Shown one piece after another: positions 13,393 through 20,681 of a stretch of 20,681 nt of DNA. The translations under genes and the position numbers were made by a program. Source of the DNA: CAZISM01 sp964541895 (GTDB lineage Bacteria > Zhuqueibacterota > Zhuqueibacteria > Residuimicrobiales > Residuimicrobiaceae); assembly GCA_964541895.1 (NCBI GenBank), contig CAZISM010000093.1, positions 1 through 20,681 on the forward strand, given 5' to 3'. The notes beneath the pieces were generated by a model that made no database searches, was not told the origin of the DNA, and saw only the letters and a list, made by a program, of their open reading frames with translations. How positions within the stretch are numbered: position 1 is the first letter of the stretch; every line of letters begins with the position of its first letter.

Positions 13393-15479
13393 ATTTTCTG
13401 CACTCGGTCCTTTTGTATGCATTGGCAGCAGCGACGCTGCCTTTGCTCATTCATCTATTCACCCGCTCGCGATCCCGCGTCATCGTTTTCAGCACTCTCC
13501 GTTTCCTGAAAGAACTGCAAAAGAACAAATTGTCCCGGCTCAAACTCAGGCAGTTTTTGTTGCTGCTGCTGCGCACGCTGATCATCCTGTTGGTGGTACT
13601 CGGTTTCAGCCGGCCTACCTGCCGCCGCTCCGAGGCCGGCGGATCCACGGCAGCGCGGACGTCGGCGGTCATTGTGCTGGACAATTCGTACAGCATGGCC
13701 AGGCAGACGCAAGGTCAGTCGCTCTATGACGCGGCGGGCAAAGCCGCTGCACAGCTGTTGCCGCTGTTCAATGAGGGAGATGAGCTGTTTCTTGTCAGCA
13801 GCACAGACACATCGGCCGAACAGGCTCGTCTGGCGTATCAGAGCCCGGAACGGCTGCGGCAGGCTCTGGCGCAATGGCCTCTGGATGCGCGGCCGACTAA
13901 TTTCAGCGCTGCGCTTCGTTTCAGCGACCGGCTCCTGCGACAAGCCAGAAATGTCAACAAAGAACTCTACCTGGTCGCCGATATGCAGCGCACCGGTTTC
14001 GGCAACGATTCGCTGCCGAAACTGCCGGCTTTGATTCGGCGCTATGCGCTGCCGGTTCTGGCCAGAAACAGCGGCAACCTCTCCTGCGATCTGGTCACGA
14101 TAAAGTCGGCCATCCTGCAAAAGGATCATGTGCTTGAAGGCGAAGCCGCCATCCGCAACACCGGTCAGCGGCTGCAAAACAAACTGCTGCAAATTTTCAT
14201 CAATCAAAAACAGGTGGCGCAAGCCATGGCCGAGGTGCCGGCCGGCGGATCGGTTACCGTGCCCTGGCGGTGCGTTCTGGATCAGACCGGGTTCATGTCC
14301 GGGTATGCCATGCTGGAAGACGACGACTGGCTGGAGGATAACCGTTTTTATTTTTCTTTTTTTGTCCCGGAGCGGATCCGCACCGGCCTGGTCGGGGCCG
14401 AGGGCCCTGATGGCTATTTTGTGCAACTGGCCCTGCAGCCCAATCGCCAAACGACGTTTATCTATGACGTGGTGCCGACGCCTGTGGAGCAACTGGCTTT
14501 TCAAAAAGCGGACGATCTGGATGTGCTGGTGTTGTGCAACGTAAGCGCGCTCTCCACAGCTGCCGTGGAATGGATAGATAATTTCTGCCGTTTGGGCAAA
14601 GGGGTCATCTTTATTTTTGGTCCGCAAACGGATCTGACTCTCTACAACCGCGAGCTGCACCGGCGACTGGGGATGCCGTTGCTGCGCGATGTCATGGGCT
14701 CGCTCCAGGCCCCGGCGTCGACCTTTGGGCTTGGCGCAGTCGATCTGCAGCACCCGCTTTTCCATGGTCTCTTTGAAACGCCGCAAGCCCGCTTCGGAGA
14801 TCCGGTGTTTCACTGGGCCATTCGCATGGTTCCTGATGACGCCGCCACCACCGTCATTCCGTTCAGCAGCGGCGATCCCTTTCTGGTCGAATGGCAGCAT
14901 GCGTCGGCCCGTTTTCTCGCCTTTGCCGCCGGCTTTCAGGAACAGGTGTCGGATCTGGCTTACCGGGCCATGTTCGCTCCGCTGATGCATCGCAGCATTT
15001 CGTACGTTCATTCCAGAAGCAAAGAGAACGCCGAGATGGTGTTTACCGGCGATCCTCTTCGCTATGAGCTGCCCGCCGAACTGCTGGCGGCCACCGTCGA
15101 GCTGCACCGGCCGGATCAGCGGAATGAGCGCATGGAGGTGGTGCGACTGGCAGACCAGGGGCATTGGATCATCTATCCGGCTACCGATTATCCGGGCCTG
15201 TACCAGTTGACGGCCCAGGGTAAGGTTTTGACGCAATGGGCCATCAACATACCCGCTTCGGAACGGGATGTGCAGCCGTTGGACAACGAGCAATTGCAGA
15301 AGCGGTTTTCCCTGCAGTCGCTGCAACCGTCCGCGAACCTGGCGCAAACGATCGTGGAGCAGCGTTCGGGCAAAGAGCTGTGGAGCTATTTTATCTGGGC
15401 CGCGTTAGTATTATTATGTGTCGAGATGTTGTTGTATTATGAAAAGGGAGAGGCCCCGTCGAACGGGCCTGCTGAATAG
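13389..15479 (+). CDS. BatA N-terminal/von Willebrand factor A domain membrane protein
   Basis: The 696-aa protein starts with the BatA-type ('aerotolerance regulator' N-terminal) domain: a hydrophobic segment at about 4-24, the basic loop RSRSRVIVFSTLRFLKEL, and a second membrane helix at about 55-74. A VWA-like domain follows with the metal-ion-dependent adhesion site D98-x-S100-x-S102 (DNSYSM) and a later Thr (RPTNFSAAL). A long region resembling a glutamine-amidotransferase-like fold (around 310-450) follows. The final membrane helix is at about 666-685. In FCB bacteria such proteins often neighbour MoxR ATPases and other Bat proteins; none are here. The function is unknown. The start is TTG 13389, overlapping the gmhA stop by four bases, with GAGG ten bases upstream. 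Confidence 0.85.
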   Translation: MNFLHSVLLYALAAATLPLLIHLFTRSRSRVIVFSTLRFLKELQKNKLSRLKLRQFLLLLLRTLIILLVVLGFSRPTCRRSEAGGSTAARTSAVIVLDNSYSMARQTQGQSLYDAAGKAAAQLLPLFNEGDELFLVSSTDTSAEQARLAYQSPERLRQALAQWPLDARPTNFSAALRFSDRLLRQARNVNKELYLVADMQRTGFGNDSLPKLPALIRRYALPVLARNSGNLSCDLVTIKSAILQKDHVLEGEAAIRNTGQRLQNKLLQIFINQKQVAQAMAEVPAGGSVTVPWRCVLDQTGFMSGYAMLEDDDWLEDNRFYFSFFVPERIRTGLVGAEGPDGYFVQLALQPNRQTTFIYDVVPTPVEQLAFQKADDLDVLVLCNVSALSTAAVEWIDNFCRLGKGVIFIFGPQTDLTLYNRELHRRLGMPLLRDVMGSLQAPASTFGLGAVDLQHPLFHGLFETPQARFGDPVFHWAIRMVPDDAATTVIPFSSGDPFLVEWQHASARFLAFAAGFQEQVSDLAYRAMFAPLMHRSISYVHSRSKENAEMVFTGDPLRYELPAELLAATVELHRPDQRNERMEVVRLADQGHWIIYPATDYPGLYQLTAQGKVLTQWAINIPASERDVQPLDNEQLQKRFSLQSLQPSANLAQTIVEQRSGKELWSYFIWAALVLLCVEMLLYYEKGEAPSNGPAE
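15451..15470 (+). repeat. Stem-loop at the end of the BatA gene, just before hflX
   Basis: AGGCCC (15451-15456) pairs with GGGCCT (15465-15470). One C is bulged, and a GT/AC pair closes a CGA loop, giving about eight base pairs. It sits inside the last codons of the BatA/VWA gene and 13 bases before the favoured hflX GTG, so it may affect hflX translation or mRNA processing. No T-run follows. Confidence 0.45.
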
Positions 15480-15483
15480 AGAC

Positions 15484-16743
15484 GTGCATACTATTGATAC
15501 GGAAAACAGGGAACGGGCGATTTTGATCGGCGTGGTCACCCCGCGCGCACCGCGCTGGCTGGTGGACGAGTATCTGGACGAGCTCGAGCTTTTGGCCGAC
15601 ACGGCCGGCGCCGATGTGCTGGAACGCGTGGTGCAGGAGCGGCATCGCTTCGATCCGGCCTATATGGTCGGCCGCGGCAAGGTGGAAGAAATCGCCCATA
15701 TGGCCAAGTATCTTGATGCCGATCTGCTGATTTTTGACGACGACCTCACGCCTGCCCAGGTCAAGAATATCGAGCAGCTCTGCGGCGTCAAAATCGTGGA
15801 CCGCAGCGGACTGATCCTGGACATTTTTGCCAAACACGCCAAGACGCGCGAGGCGCGCACTCAGGTGGAACTGGCGCAACTGCAGTATCTGTTGCCGCGC
15901 CTCACCAGGCAATGGAGCCATCTGTCCAGACAGGTCGGCGGCATCGGCGTTCGCGGTCCCGGTGAGACGCAGCTGGAGGTGGATCGTCGTCTGATTCGCA
16001 AGCGCATCGGCCTCCTCGAGGCCGAGTTGGCCAAAATCTCCAGCCAGCGCTCCATCCGGCGAAAAAACCGGCAGGATCTTTTCAAAGCGGCGTTGGTGGG
16101 CTACACCAATGTGGGCAAATCGACCCTGCTCAACGCCCTCACCGACGCCAACGTGCTGGTGGAAGACCGCTTGTTCGCCACGCTGGATTCTACGGTCCGT
16201 TCGCTGCAGGTCTCGGAAAATCTGCAGATCCTGCTCATCGATACCGTCGGATTTATTCGCAAACTGCCACACCATTTGATCGCTTCCTTCAAGAGCACGC
16301 TCGAGGAAGCTGCGGCTGCGGATCTGCTGCTGCATGTTATCGACATCACTCACCCGGCGTTACAGGAGCAGATGAACACCGTGGAGAATGTTTTGGCCGA
16401 ATTGAAACTGGATGACCGGCCGGTCATAAATGTGTTCAACAAGATCGACCAGCTTGCAGATCCGGCTCTCTTGCACCATCACTTTGCCAAATCGCAGCCG
16501 TGTGTGTTTATATCCGCCCAACGCGGCATCAATCTCTCGCAATTGCTGACCTCGCTGAGCGAGCAGGTGGAACGTTCCTACATCGAACTGGAGTTTCGTA
16601 TCGACCTGGAAAAGGCGGACCGCATCCCCAGGGTGTACGAATGGGCCCAGGTACGGCAGATCACCTACGATGATCACACCATCTCGCTTCGCGTCAAAGT
16701 GCGCAACACCCTGAGGGCGCGCGTGGAGCAGTTGCTGCAATAG
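15484..16743 (+). CDS. hflX: Ribosome-associated GTPase HflX
   Basis: HflX binds the 50S subunit and splits stalled or heat-damaged ribosomes. The start at GTG 15484 gives MHTIDTENRERAILIGVV and 419 aa. The N-terminal HflX domain includes the YMVGRGKVEEI segment, and the linker carries VRGPGETQLEVDRRL (GPGE at 158-161). The GTPase domain has G1 GYTNVGKS (206-213), G3 DTVG (253-256) and G4 NKID (319-322). Longer in-frame starts exist (ATG 15439, GTG 15418). They would overlap the BatA gene by 40-60 bases and add a Cys/Arg-rich, non-family N-terminus, so I do not favour them. No start has a strong ribosome site. The stem-loop at 15451-15470 lies directly upstream. Confidence 0.96.
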   Translation: MHTIDTENRERAILIGVVTPRAPRWLVDEYLDELELLADTAGADVLERVVQERHRFDPAYMVGRGKVEEIAHMAKYLDADLLIFDDDLTPAQVKNIEQLCGVKIVDRSGLILDIFAKHAKTREARTQVELAQLQYLLPRLTRQWSHLSRQVGGIGVRGPGETQLEVDRRLIRKRIGLLEAELAKISSQRSIRRKNRQDLFKAALVGYTNVGKSTLLNALTDANVLVEDRLFATLDSTVRSLQVSENLQILLIDTVGFIRKLPHHLIASFKSTLEEAAAADLLLHVIDITHPALQEQMNTVENVLAELKLDDRPVINVFNKIDQLADPALLHHHFAKSQPCVFISAQRGINLSQLLTSLSEQVERSYIELEFRIDLEKADRIPRVYEWAQVRQITYDDHTISLRVKVRNTLRARVEQLLQ

Positions 16744-16793
16744 AGCGGATCCACCCCGGTTGAACGGGACCTATTTCGTGCGGGACCATCGAC

Positions 16794-18146
16794 ATGAACA
16801 TACTCATCATAGATGACGAGCCCAACATCGCCGACGCCCTCGCCTGGATACTGCGTGGCAACGGCCACAGTGTCTCCAAGGCCGCTGACGGCGAACACGG
16901 CCTTGCGGCCCTGGCCGCCGAATCCTTTGACCTGATATTCCTCGATGTCGTGATGCCCGGCATGGGCGGACTGGCGGTGCTGGAAAAAATCAGGAGCACG
17001 AATCCGGAGCAGACGGTCATCATGATTTCCGGGCAGGCGGATATCACCCTGGCGGTGCAGGCGACCAAGCTTGGCGCCTATGATTTTCTGGAAAAGCCGC
17101 TGACTCCGGAAAAAATCGTCCTGGAAGTGAAAAATCTGACCGATCAACGTCGAGCCCGCACCGAGCTGGCGCGTCTGCAGGCGCTGGTGGGAGACGAATG
17201 GCAGATGATCGGCCGATCGCCTGCCATGAACGAATTGCGCCAGACCATCGCGCGCGTGGCACCCACCGACAGCCGCGTCCTTGTCCACGGCGAAAACGGC
17301 ACCGGCAAAGAGCTGGTGGCCCACCACATCCATCAGCAGAGCCTGCGCCGCGACCAACCATTCGTTCAGCTGAATTGTGCCGCCCTGCCCCACGATTTAA
17401 TCGAGTCCGAGCTGTTCGGCTATGAAAAAGGGGCGTTTACCGGCGCCTATCAGCGCAAAATCGGCTTGATCGAACGGGCGCAGGGGGGTACGCTTTTGCT
17501 GGATGAAGTGGGCGATATGGCGCCGGCCACACAGGCGAAACTGCTGCGCGTGTTGCAGGAAAACGAGTTTACCCGCGTGGGCGGGCATCAACCTATCCGA
17601 TTTGATGTGCGCATTCTCGCTGCCACCAATAAGGAGCTGAGCCGGGAGATCGACCACGGTCGGTTTCGCCAGGATCTTTATTTTCGCCTCAGCGTCATTC
17701 CCGTGCAGGTGCCGGCCCTGCGCGACCGCTCGGCCGATATCCCGGAACTGGCCAACCATTTTCTCTTTCTCTACTGCCGTCGTAACGGCAAGAAGCAAAA
17801 GCGGCTGGCCGAATCGACCCTCGCCCGTCTGCAACTCTACCCCTGGCCCGGCAATGTCCGCGAGCTGAAAAACATCATGGAACGTCTGGCCATCATGAGC
17901 GATGCCGAGGTCATCGATGAGCCGGATCTGCGTCACGTGCTGCCGGCGGTGCCGGCTGATGTGGTCAGCGTTCCCGTCGAGCAGGAATCTCAGTCTCTGA
18001 AAGAACGGCTCAACCATTATGAAAAGTCACTTTTGCTGCAGGGGCTTAACGAGTGTGACGGCAACATCACCCGCCTGGCGCAGCGGCTGCAGACCGATCG
18101 CGCCAACTTGTATAAAAAGCTGAGAGGGTATGGCTTGAAGGATTAG
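16794..18146 (+). CDS. Sigma-54-dependent response regulator, NtrC family
   Basis: This DNA-binding activator remodels RNA polymerase-sigma-54 at enhancer-dependent promoters when phosphorylated. The 450-aa protein has the full three-domain build. The receiver domain contains acidic residues IIDDEP (5-10), phospho-acceptor D51 (FLDVVMPG) and the conserved Lys in FLEKP. The AAA+ domain has Walker A GENGTGKE (166-173), GAFTGA sigma-54 contact loop (213-218) and LLLDEVGDM. The Fis-type helix-turn-helix is at the end (GNITRLAQRLQTDRANLYKKL). The HTH and overall layout resemble NtrX. No histidine kinase is adjacent, so it is an orphan within the window. The 50-base upstream gap holds a repeated CGGGACC (16765-16771, 16781-16787) and no sigma-54 promoter that I can see. 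Confidence 0.96.
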   Translation: MNILIIDDEPNIADALAWILRGNGHSVSKAADGEHGLAALAAESFDLIFLDVVMPGMGGLAVLEKIRSTNPEQTVIMISGQADITLAVQATKLGAYDFLEKPLTPEKIVLEVKNLTDQRRARTELARLQALVGDEWQMIGRSPAMNELRQTIARVAPTDSRVLVHGENGTGKELVAHHIHQQSLRRDQPFVQLNCAALPHDLIESELFGYEKGAFTGAYQRKIGLIERAQGGTLLLDEVGDMAPATQAKLLRVLQENEFTRVGGHQPIRFDVRILAATNKELSREIDHGRFRQDLYFRLSVIPVQVPALRDRSADIPELANHFLFLYCRRNGKKQKRLAESTLARLQLYPWPGNVRELKNIMERLAIMSDAEVIDEPDLRHVLPAVPADVVSVPVEQESQSLKERLNHYEKSLLLQGLNECDGNITRLAQRLQTDRANLYKKLRGYGLKD

Positions 18147-18172
18147 CTCGACGCGATCCCTGTCTTGATGGT

Positions 18173-18183
18173 CGTTATAACCT
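18173..18183 (+). promoter_or_regulatory. Motif CGTTATAACCT shared with the cpsB upstream region
   Basis: The 11 bases CGTTATAACCT, containing the palindrome GTTATAAC, lie 14 bases before the propeller gene's ATG. The identical 11-mer occurs at 11988-11998, ending one base before the PHP phosphatase ATG. Both copies are in short intergenic gaps. TATAAC resembles a -10 box, but no -35 partner is seen, and the first copy is too close to its ATG to serve that start. Confidence 0.3.
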
Positions 18184-18197
18184 GGTCAGGAAATTTT

Positions 18198-19865
18198 ATG
18201 ATGTCTACTCGCTGTAAACATTATCTGCTGTGGCTGTCGCTGTTCGTGCTGTGCATCGCAGAGCTCCCGGCTCAGCGCATCTATCGCTCCAACACGCGCT
18301 ATGAACAGGGTGATTGGATCACCTATGGGACGACGCGGTTCATCCGCCACATGTGCTTTGGCGATCCCTATGTTTTTTTTGCCACCACCGGCGGGGTGGT
18401 GCGGCTGGATTTTTATTCCAATCGCTATGATTTTCCATGGACGGTGAGCAACGGTCTGGCCAGCAACGATGTCTATGTGGTGGCCTATGATGCCAACACC
18501 GGCTACCTGTGGTGCCTCACCGATGTCAGCGTGAGCTATCTTGAACCGGCGAGCAGGATCTGGAACAATCTCTATTTTGATGAAATGGGGATGACCAGGG
18601 AGCGGGCGGTCTCTATCGGTTTCAGCGACCAGCGCCTGGTCTATATCATCACCCCCAGCCAGCGCTGGTATGAATCGGACAACACCGCCGCCTCATTCCG
18701 TCCGGCGGCGGCTGCTTCCGGACCGGTGCGCTGGTTCGGCGCCAAAGCCGAACCGGATCCGGATCCGCCGTATCTGTTCATGTCGGATAATTACATGTAC
18801 AACGAGCGCGACAAAACCATTACCGATTTTCAGCTGCGCAAATTTCCCGTCACCTGCTGGCTGCGGGATCGTTTTCAGAATCTTTATATCGGCACCTGGG
18901 GTCTCGGCGCCGGTCATGCCAACCTGGCCACCTTTCGCCTGGATATGCTGCCTTACGGATTATGGGATCCGGTGGTCGACGCCATTGAACCGGACGGGGA
19001 TGCGTTCTGGATCGGCGGCGAGCAGGATCGCAGAACAGAACATGCGGGTGTGACGGAATGGGCTATCGATCTCAAACCGCCGCGCTATTATGAAGCGTAT
19101 CTGCATACGGGATTTGCCGACGATCGGGTCAAGGCGTTTGCCCTGACCAGCGGCAACATATGGCTGGGTACCCGCAACGGCCTGGTCCGTCACGATTTCA
19201 ATAAAAACATCTGGCGCACCTATCATCAGGCCCATCATCTGACCGACAACCGCATTAATGACCTGGTGGCTACTCTGGATTTTCTCTATGTCGCCACCGA
19301 TGCCGGGGTGTCCCGTGTGCTCCTCCGCAGCGTGGGCAGCGATACCATGCGCATCCGGTCTGTGAAACAGGGCAGCCTCGGCACGGTCACGGTGTACGAT
19401 CTGGCCCGGCAGTCCAATCTCATCTGGATGGGAACCGAATACGGTATCTATGTGTATGATGCTGATCAGGATTCAGGTGGTTTTTATAAAGGGGCCTATG
19501 GTCCGTCGAACCGGGCGACCTATGCCGTTTCGGTATATGACAACGAGGTCTGGTTCGGTACCGAGGAGGGGGTGGCGGCGTTTGACGTGCAAACCAGGGA
19601 ATGGCTGACCGGTCCGGGCCGCCTGTACCGCACCGACGCGGCCATTTATCGCATTCTGGCAACCGAAGCGGCGGTTTGGGTGGCCACGGATAAGGGATTG
19701 CTCAAGTATGATCGCGACGGCGAGAGGTGGGTTGCCTTTGCGGTTGAAGACGGATTGCCGGACAGCCGCGTATATGCTCTGTTTGCGGACGGCGATTATC
19801 TCTGGCTGGGCACGCCGGCCGGGCTGACGCGATTTTACTGGAATTCACCCCACCGCATCGACTAG
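18198..19865 (+). CDS. Secreted beta-propeller protein with two-component-regulator (Reg_prop) repeats
   Basis: The 555-aa protein has a signal peptide: Arg/Lys-containing start, hydrophobic core LLWLSLFVLCIA (10-21) and likely cleavage near LPAQ (23-26). At least seven repeats follow with the pattern [V/I]-hydrophobic-W/V-x-G/A-T-x-x-G-[L/V/I], for example IWLGTRNGLVRHD, LYVATDAGVSRV, IWMGTEYGIYVYD, VWFGTEEGVAAFD, VWVATDKGLLKYD and LWLGTPAGLTRFY. This fits a propeller. In Bacteroidota hybrid sensors such repeats form the periplasmic ligand-binding part of a kinase. Here the gene ends after the last repeat, with no transmembrane, kinase or T9SS C-terminal domain. AGGAA (18188-18192) precedes ATG 18198. 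The neighbouring NtrC-type regulator suggests, but does not show, a signalling link. Confidence 0.88.
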   Translation: MMSTRCKHYLLWLSLFVLCIAELPAQRIYRSNTRYEQGDWITYGTTRFIRHMCFGDPYVFFATTGGVVRLDFYSNRYDFPWTVSNGLASNDVYVVAYDANTGYLWCLTDVSVSYLEPASRIWNNLYFDEMGMTRERAVSIGFSDQRLVYIITPSQRWYESDNTAASFRPAAAASGPVRWFGAKAEPDPDPPYLFMSDNYMYNERDKTITDFQLRKFPVTCWLRDRFQNLYIGTWGLGAGHANLATFRLDMLPYGLWDPVVDAIEPDGDAFWIGGEQDRRTEHAGVTEWAIDLKPPRYYEAYLHTGFADDRVKAFALTSGNIWLGTRNGLVRHDFNKNIWRTYHQAHHLTDNRINDLVATLDFLYVATDAGVSRVLLRSVGSDTMRIRSVKQGSLGTVTVYDLARQSNLIWMGTEYGIYVYDADQDSGGFYKGAYGPSNRATYAVSVYDNEVWFGTEEGVAAFDVQTREWLTGPGRLYRTDAAIYRILATEAAVWVATDKGLLKYDRDGERWVAFAVEDGLPDSRVYALFADGDYLWLGTPAGLTRFYWNSPHRID

Positions 19866-19875
19866 CGGGCCTGGT

Positions 19876-20274
19876 TTATTGCATCCGCGATTTGAACTCG
19901 TCCGGAACCGGAACAATTTTTTCCTGGTCGTTGACAAACGCAAAACGGATTTGCGCCTGGGCGCAGATCCGGTCTTTGCTGACGTTGTGCATTTCATACT
20001 CCATGACAAATCCCGCTTTTGACCAGCTGGAAATCCAACCCACTATTTTAATTTCGTCGTGCGCCCGACAGGACGATTTATAGTCAATGTCCACATGGAT
20101 CACATACGGAAACCTGTTCCAGGCGGCAAAATCGGCAAAGGAGAGGCCGCGTTGTAGCAGGTACTCGCCGCGGGCGAATTCCAGATACTGCAGGTAAACG
20201 GCGTTATTGACATGGCCGAAGGAATCCAGCTCATAGGTGCGAACATGAAAGTTCGTGGTGAATCGGGTCGGCAT
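19876..20274 (-). CDS. Acyl-CoA thioesterase, hotdog fold (4HBT/YbgC-like)
   Basis: This 132-aa single hotdog-domain protein hydrolyses acyl-CoA or a related thioester; the substrate cannot be told from sequence. The active-site region is YELDSFGHVNNAVYLQYLEFAR, with the catalytic aspartate D17, H21 and the N-N pair (23-24), as in YbgC and 4-hydroxybenzoyl-CoA thioesterases. The start at 20274 gives MPTRFTTNFHVR. A longer in-frame start at 20343 would add 23 unlike residues and run into the upstream gene's end, so it is not favoured. It converges on the propeller gene with only ten bases between stops and no room for a terminator hairpin. It probably shares a transcript with the membrane protein to its right. 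Confidence 0.92.
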   Translation of the reverse strand: MPTRFTTNFHVRTYELDSFGHVNNAVYLQYLEFARGEYLLQRGLSFADFAAWNRFPYVIHVDIDYKSSCRAHDEIKIVGWISSWSKAGFVMEYEMHNVSKDRICAQAQIRFAFVNDQEKIVPVPDEFKSRMQ

Positions 20275-20311
20275 GGTTGATATCCCGAATAAAGTGTAAT
20301 AGAGGGTGCGG

Positions 20312-20680
20312 TCAGTCGGTAAAGTGCAGCACCGAATCTGCATAGAGCTCGCGAATCATCGTCAACAGCGTATATTCCAGCAAAATTTGTCCCACCATTT
20401 CAAAAGACTCTTCCAGAATCATGACGGCCTTGTAGGCGATGTCGGCGTTGCCGAACTGGCGGGCGATTTTTTCGCCCAGGATCTCAAATCCGATGGCACC
20501 GGTCAAATAGGTGAACACGGAAAAGGCAAACCACATTCTGATGAGCGGACTCAACCGGCGCCAGGATCTGTAAAAATAAAAAGCGATCAGGCAGACGAGG
20601 AATCCGTACGGCACCACCCAGGTGAGGTAAAAATAGCCCCTGCCCTGTACTTGCAGCAAGTACTGAAAAACCACCCCCAC
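20312..20680 (-). CDS. Hypothetical multi-pass membrane protein, partial (N-terminus beyond window)
   Basis: The reading frame is open to the right window edge; the GTG at 20680 is just the first possible start and the gene probably continues outside. The visible 122 residues hold three hydrophobic spans: about 17-37 (ending FYFYRSWRR), 50-69, and a helix containing the acidic motif EESFEM at 90-95 followed by VGQILLEYTLLTMI. It ends in a soluble ELYADSVLHFTD tail. The EE-x-x-E-M pattern in a membrane helix resembles conserved uncharacterised membrane proteins, but I cannot assign a function. Its stop is 37 bases before the thioesterase start, so the two are likely one transcription unit. Confidence 0.75.
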   Translation of the reverse strand: MGVVFQYLLQVQGRGYFYLTWVVPYGFLVCLIAFYFYRSWRRLSPLIRMWFAFSVFTYLTGAIGFEILGEKIARQFGNADIAYKAVMILEESFEMVGQILLEYTLLTMIRELYADSVLHFTD

Positions 20681-20681
20681 C

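Noticed and set aside
13455..15347. Long - strand frame opposite the BatA/VWA gene (630 codons)
   Set aside because: It lies inside a + strand gene with clear membrane and MIDAS motifs; the antisense product is rich in Arg/Gln/His with no domain.

Overview
The window looks like chromosome from an uncultured, GC-rich (high fifties by eye), Gram-negative bacterium. It is probably from the Fibrobacterota-Chlorobiota-Bacteroidota (FCB) superphylum, of the KSB1/Calditrichota kind. This placement is an inference from four genes together: a geranylgeranylglyceryl phosphate synthase, a BatA-type von Willebrand protein, a secreted 'two-component regulator' beta-propeller and a phosphoheptose isomerase. 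No rRNA is present to settle it. Everything from base 1 to 19865 reads on the + strand; the last two genes are on the - strand and converge on it.

Region 1 (1-2944) holds the 3' part of a large, Alu-domain SRP RNA, then dnaX, ybaB/ebfC and recR. This is the same order as scr-dnaX-yaaK-recR in Bacillus. dnaX carries a nine-A run exactly after domain III, with a stop codon waiting in the -1 frame. That is the layout expected for making a short gamma subunit by slippage.

Region 2 (2945-11052) begins with an AT-rich promoter-like gap, then pgpA, cinA, thpR, recA, recX, a PLP-dependent sulfur amino acid enzyme and alaS. The cinA-recA-recX-alaS core is a widely conserved order. Here thpR and the PLP enzyme are inserted, the latter starting on the base after the recX stop.

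Region 3 (11053-16743) is envelope-oriented: GGGP synthase (archaeal-type ether lipid backbone), a CpsB/YwqE-type PHP phosphatase, gmhA (LPS heptose precursor), a BatA/VWA membrane protein and the ribosome-associated GTPase hflX. The middle genes overlap by 1-4 bases and are probably translated together.

Region 4 (16744-20681) holds an NtrC-family sigma-54 response regulator, a secreted seven-repeat propeller protein without a kinase domain, and on the - strand a hotdog thioesterase and a partial membrane protein. No tRNA, rRNA, CRISPR array, insertion sequence or phage gene was seen, and no intrinsic terminator. No gene-free stretch exceeds about 110 bases apart from the SRP RNA region at the left edge.

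I found no clearly new multi-gene system. The strongest leads are the dnaX slippage site, the pairing of GGGP synthase with LPS genes, and the orphan propeller beside an NtrC-type regulator.
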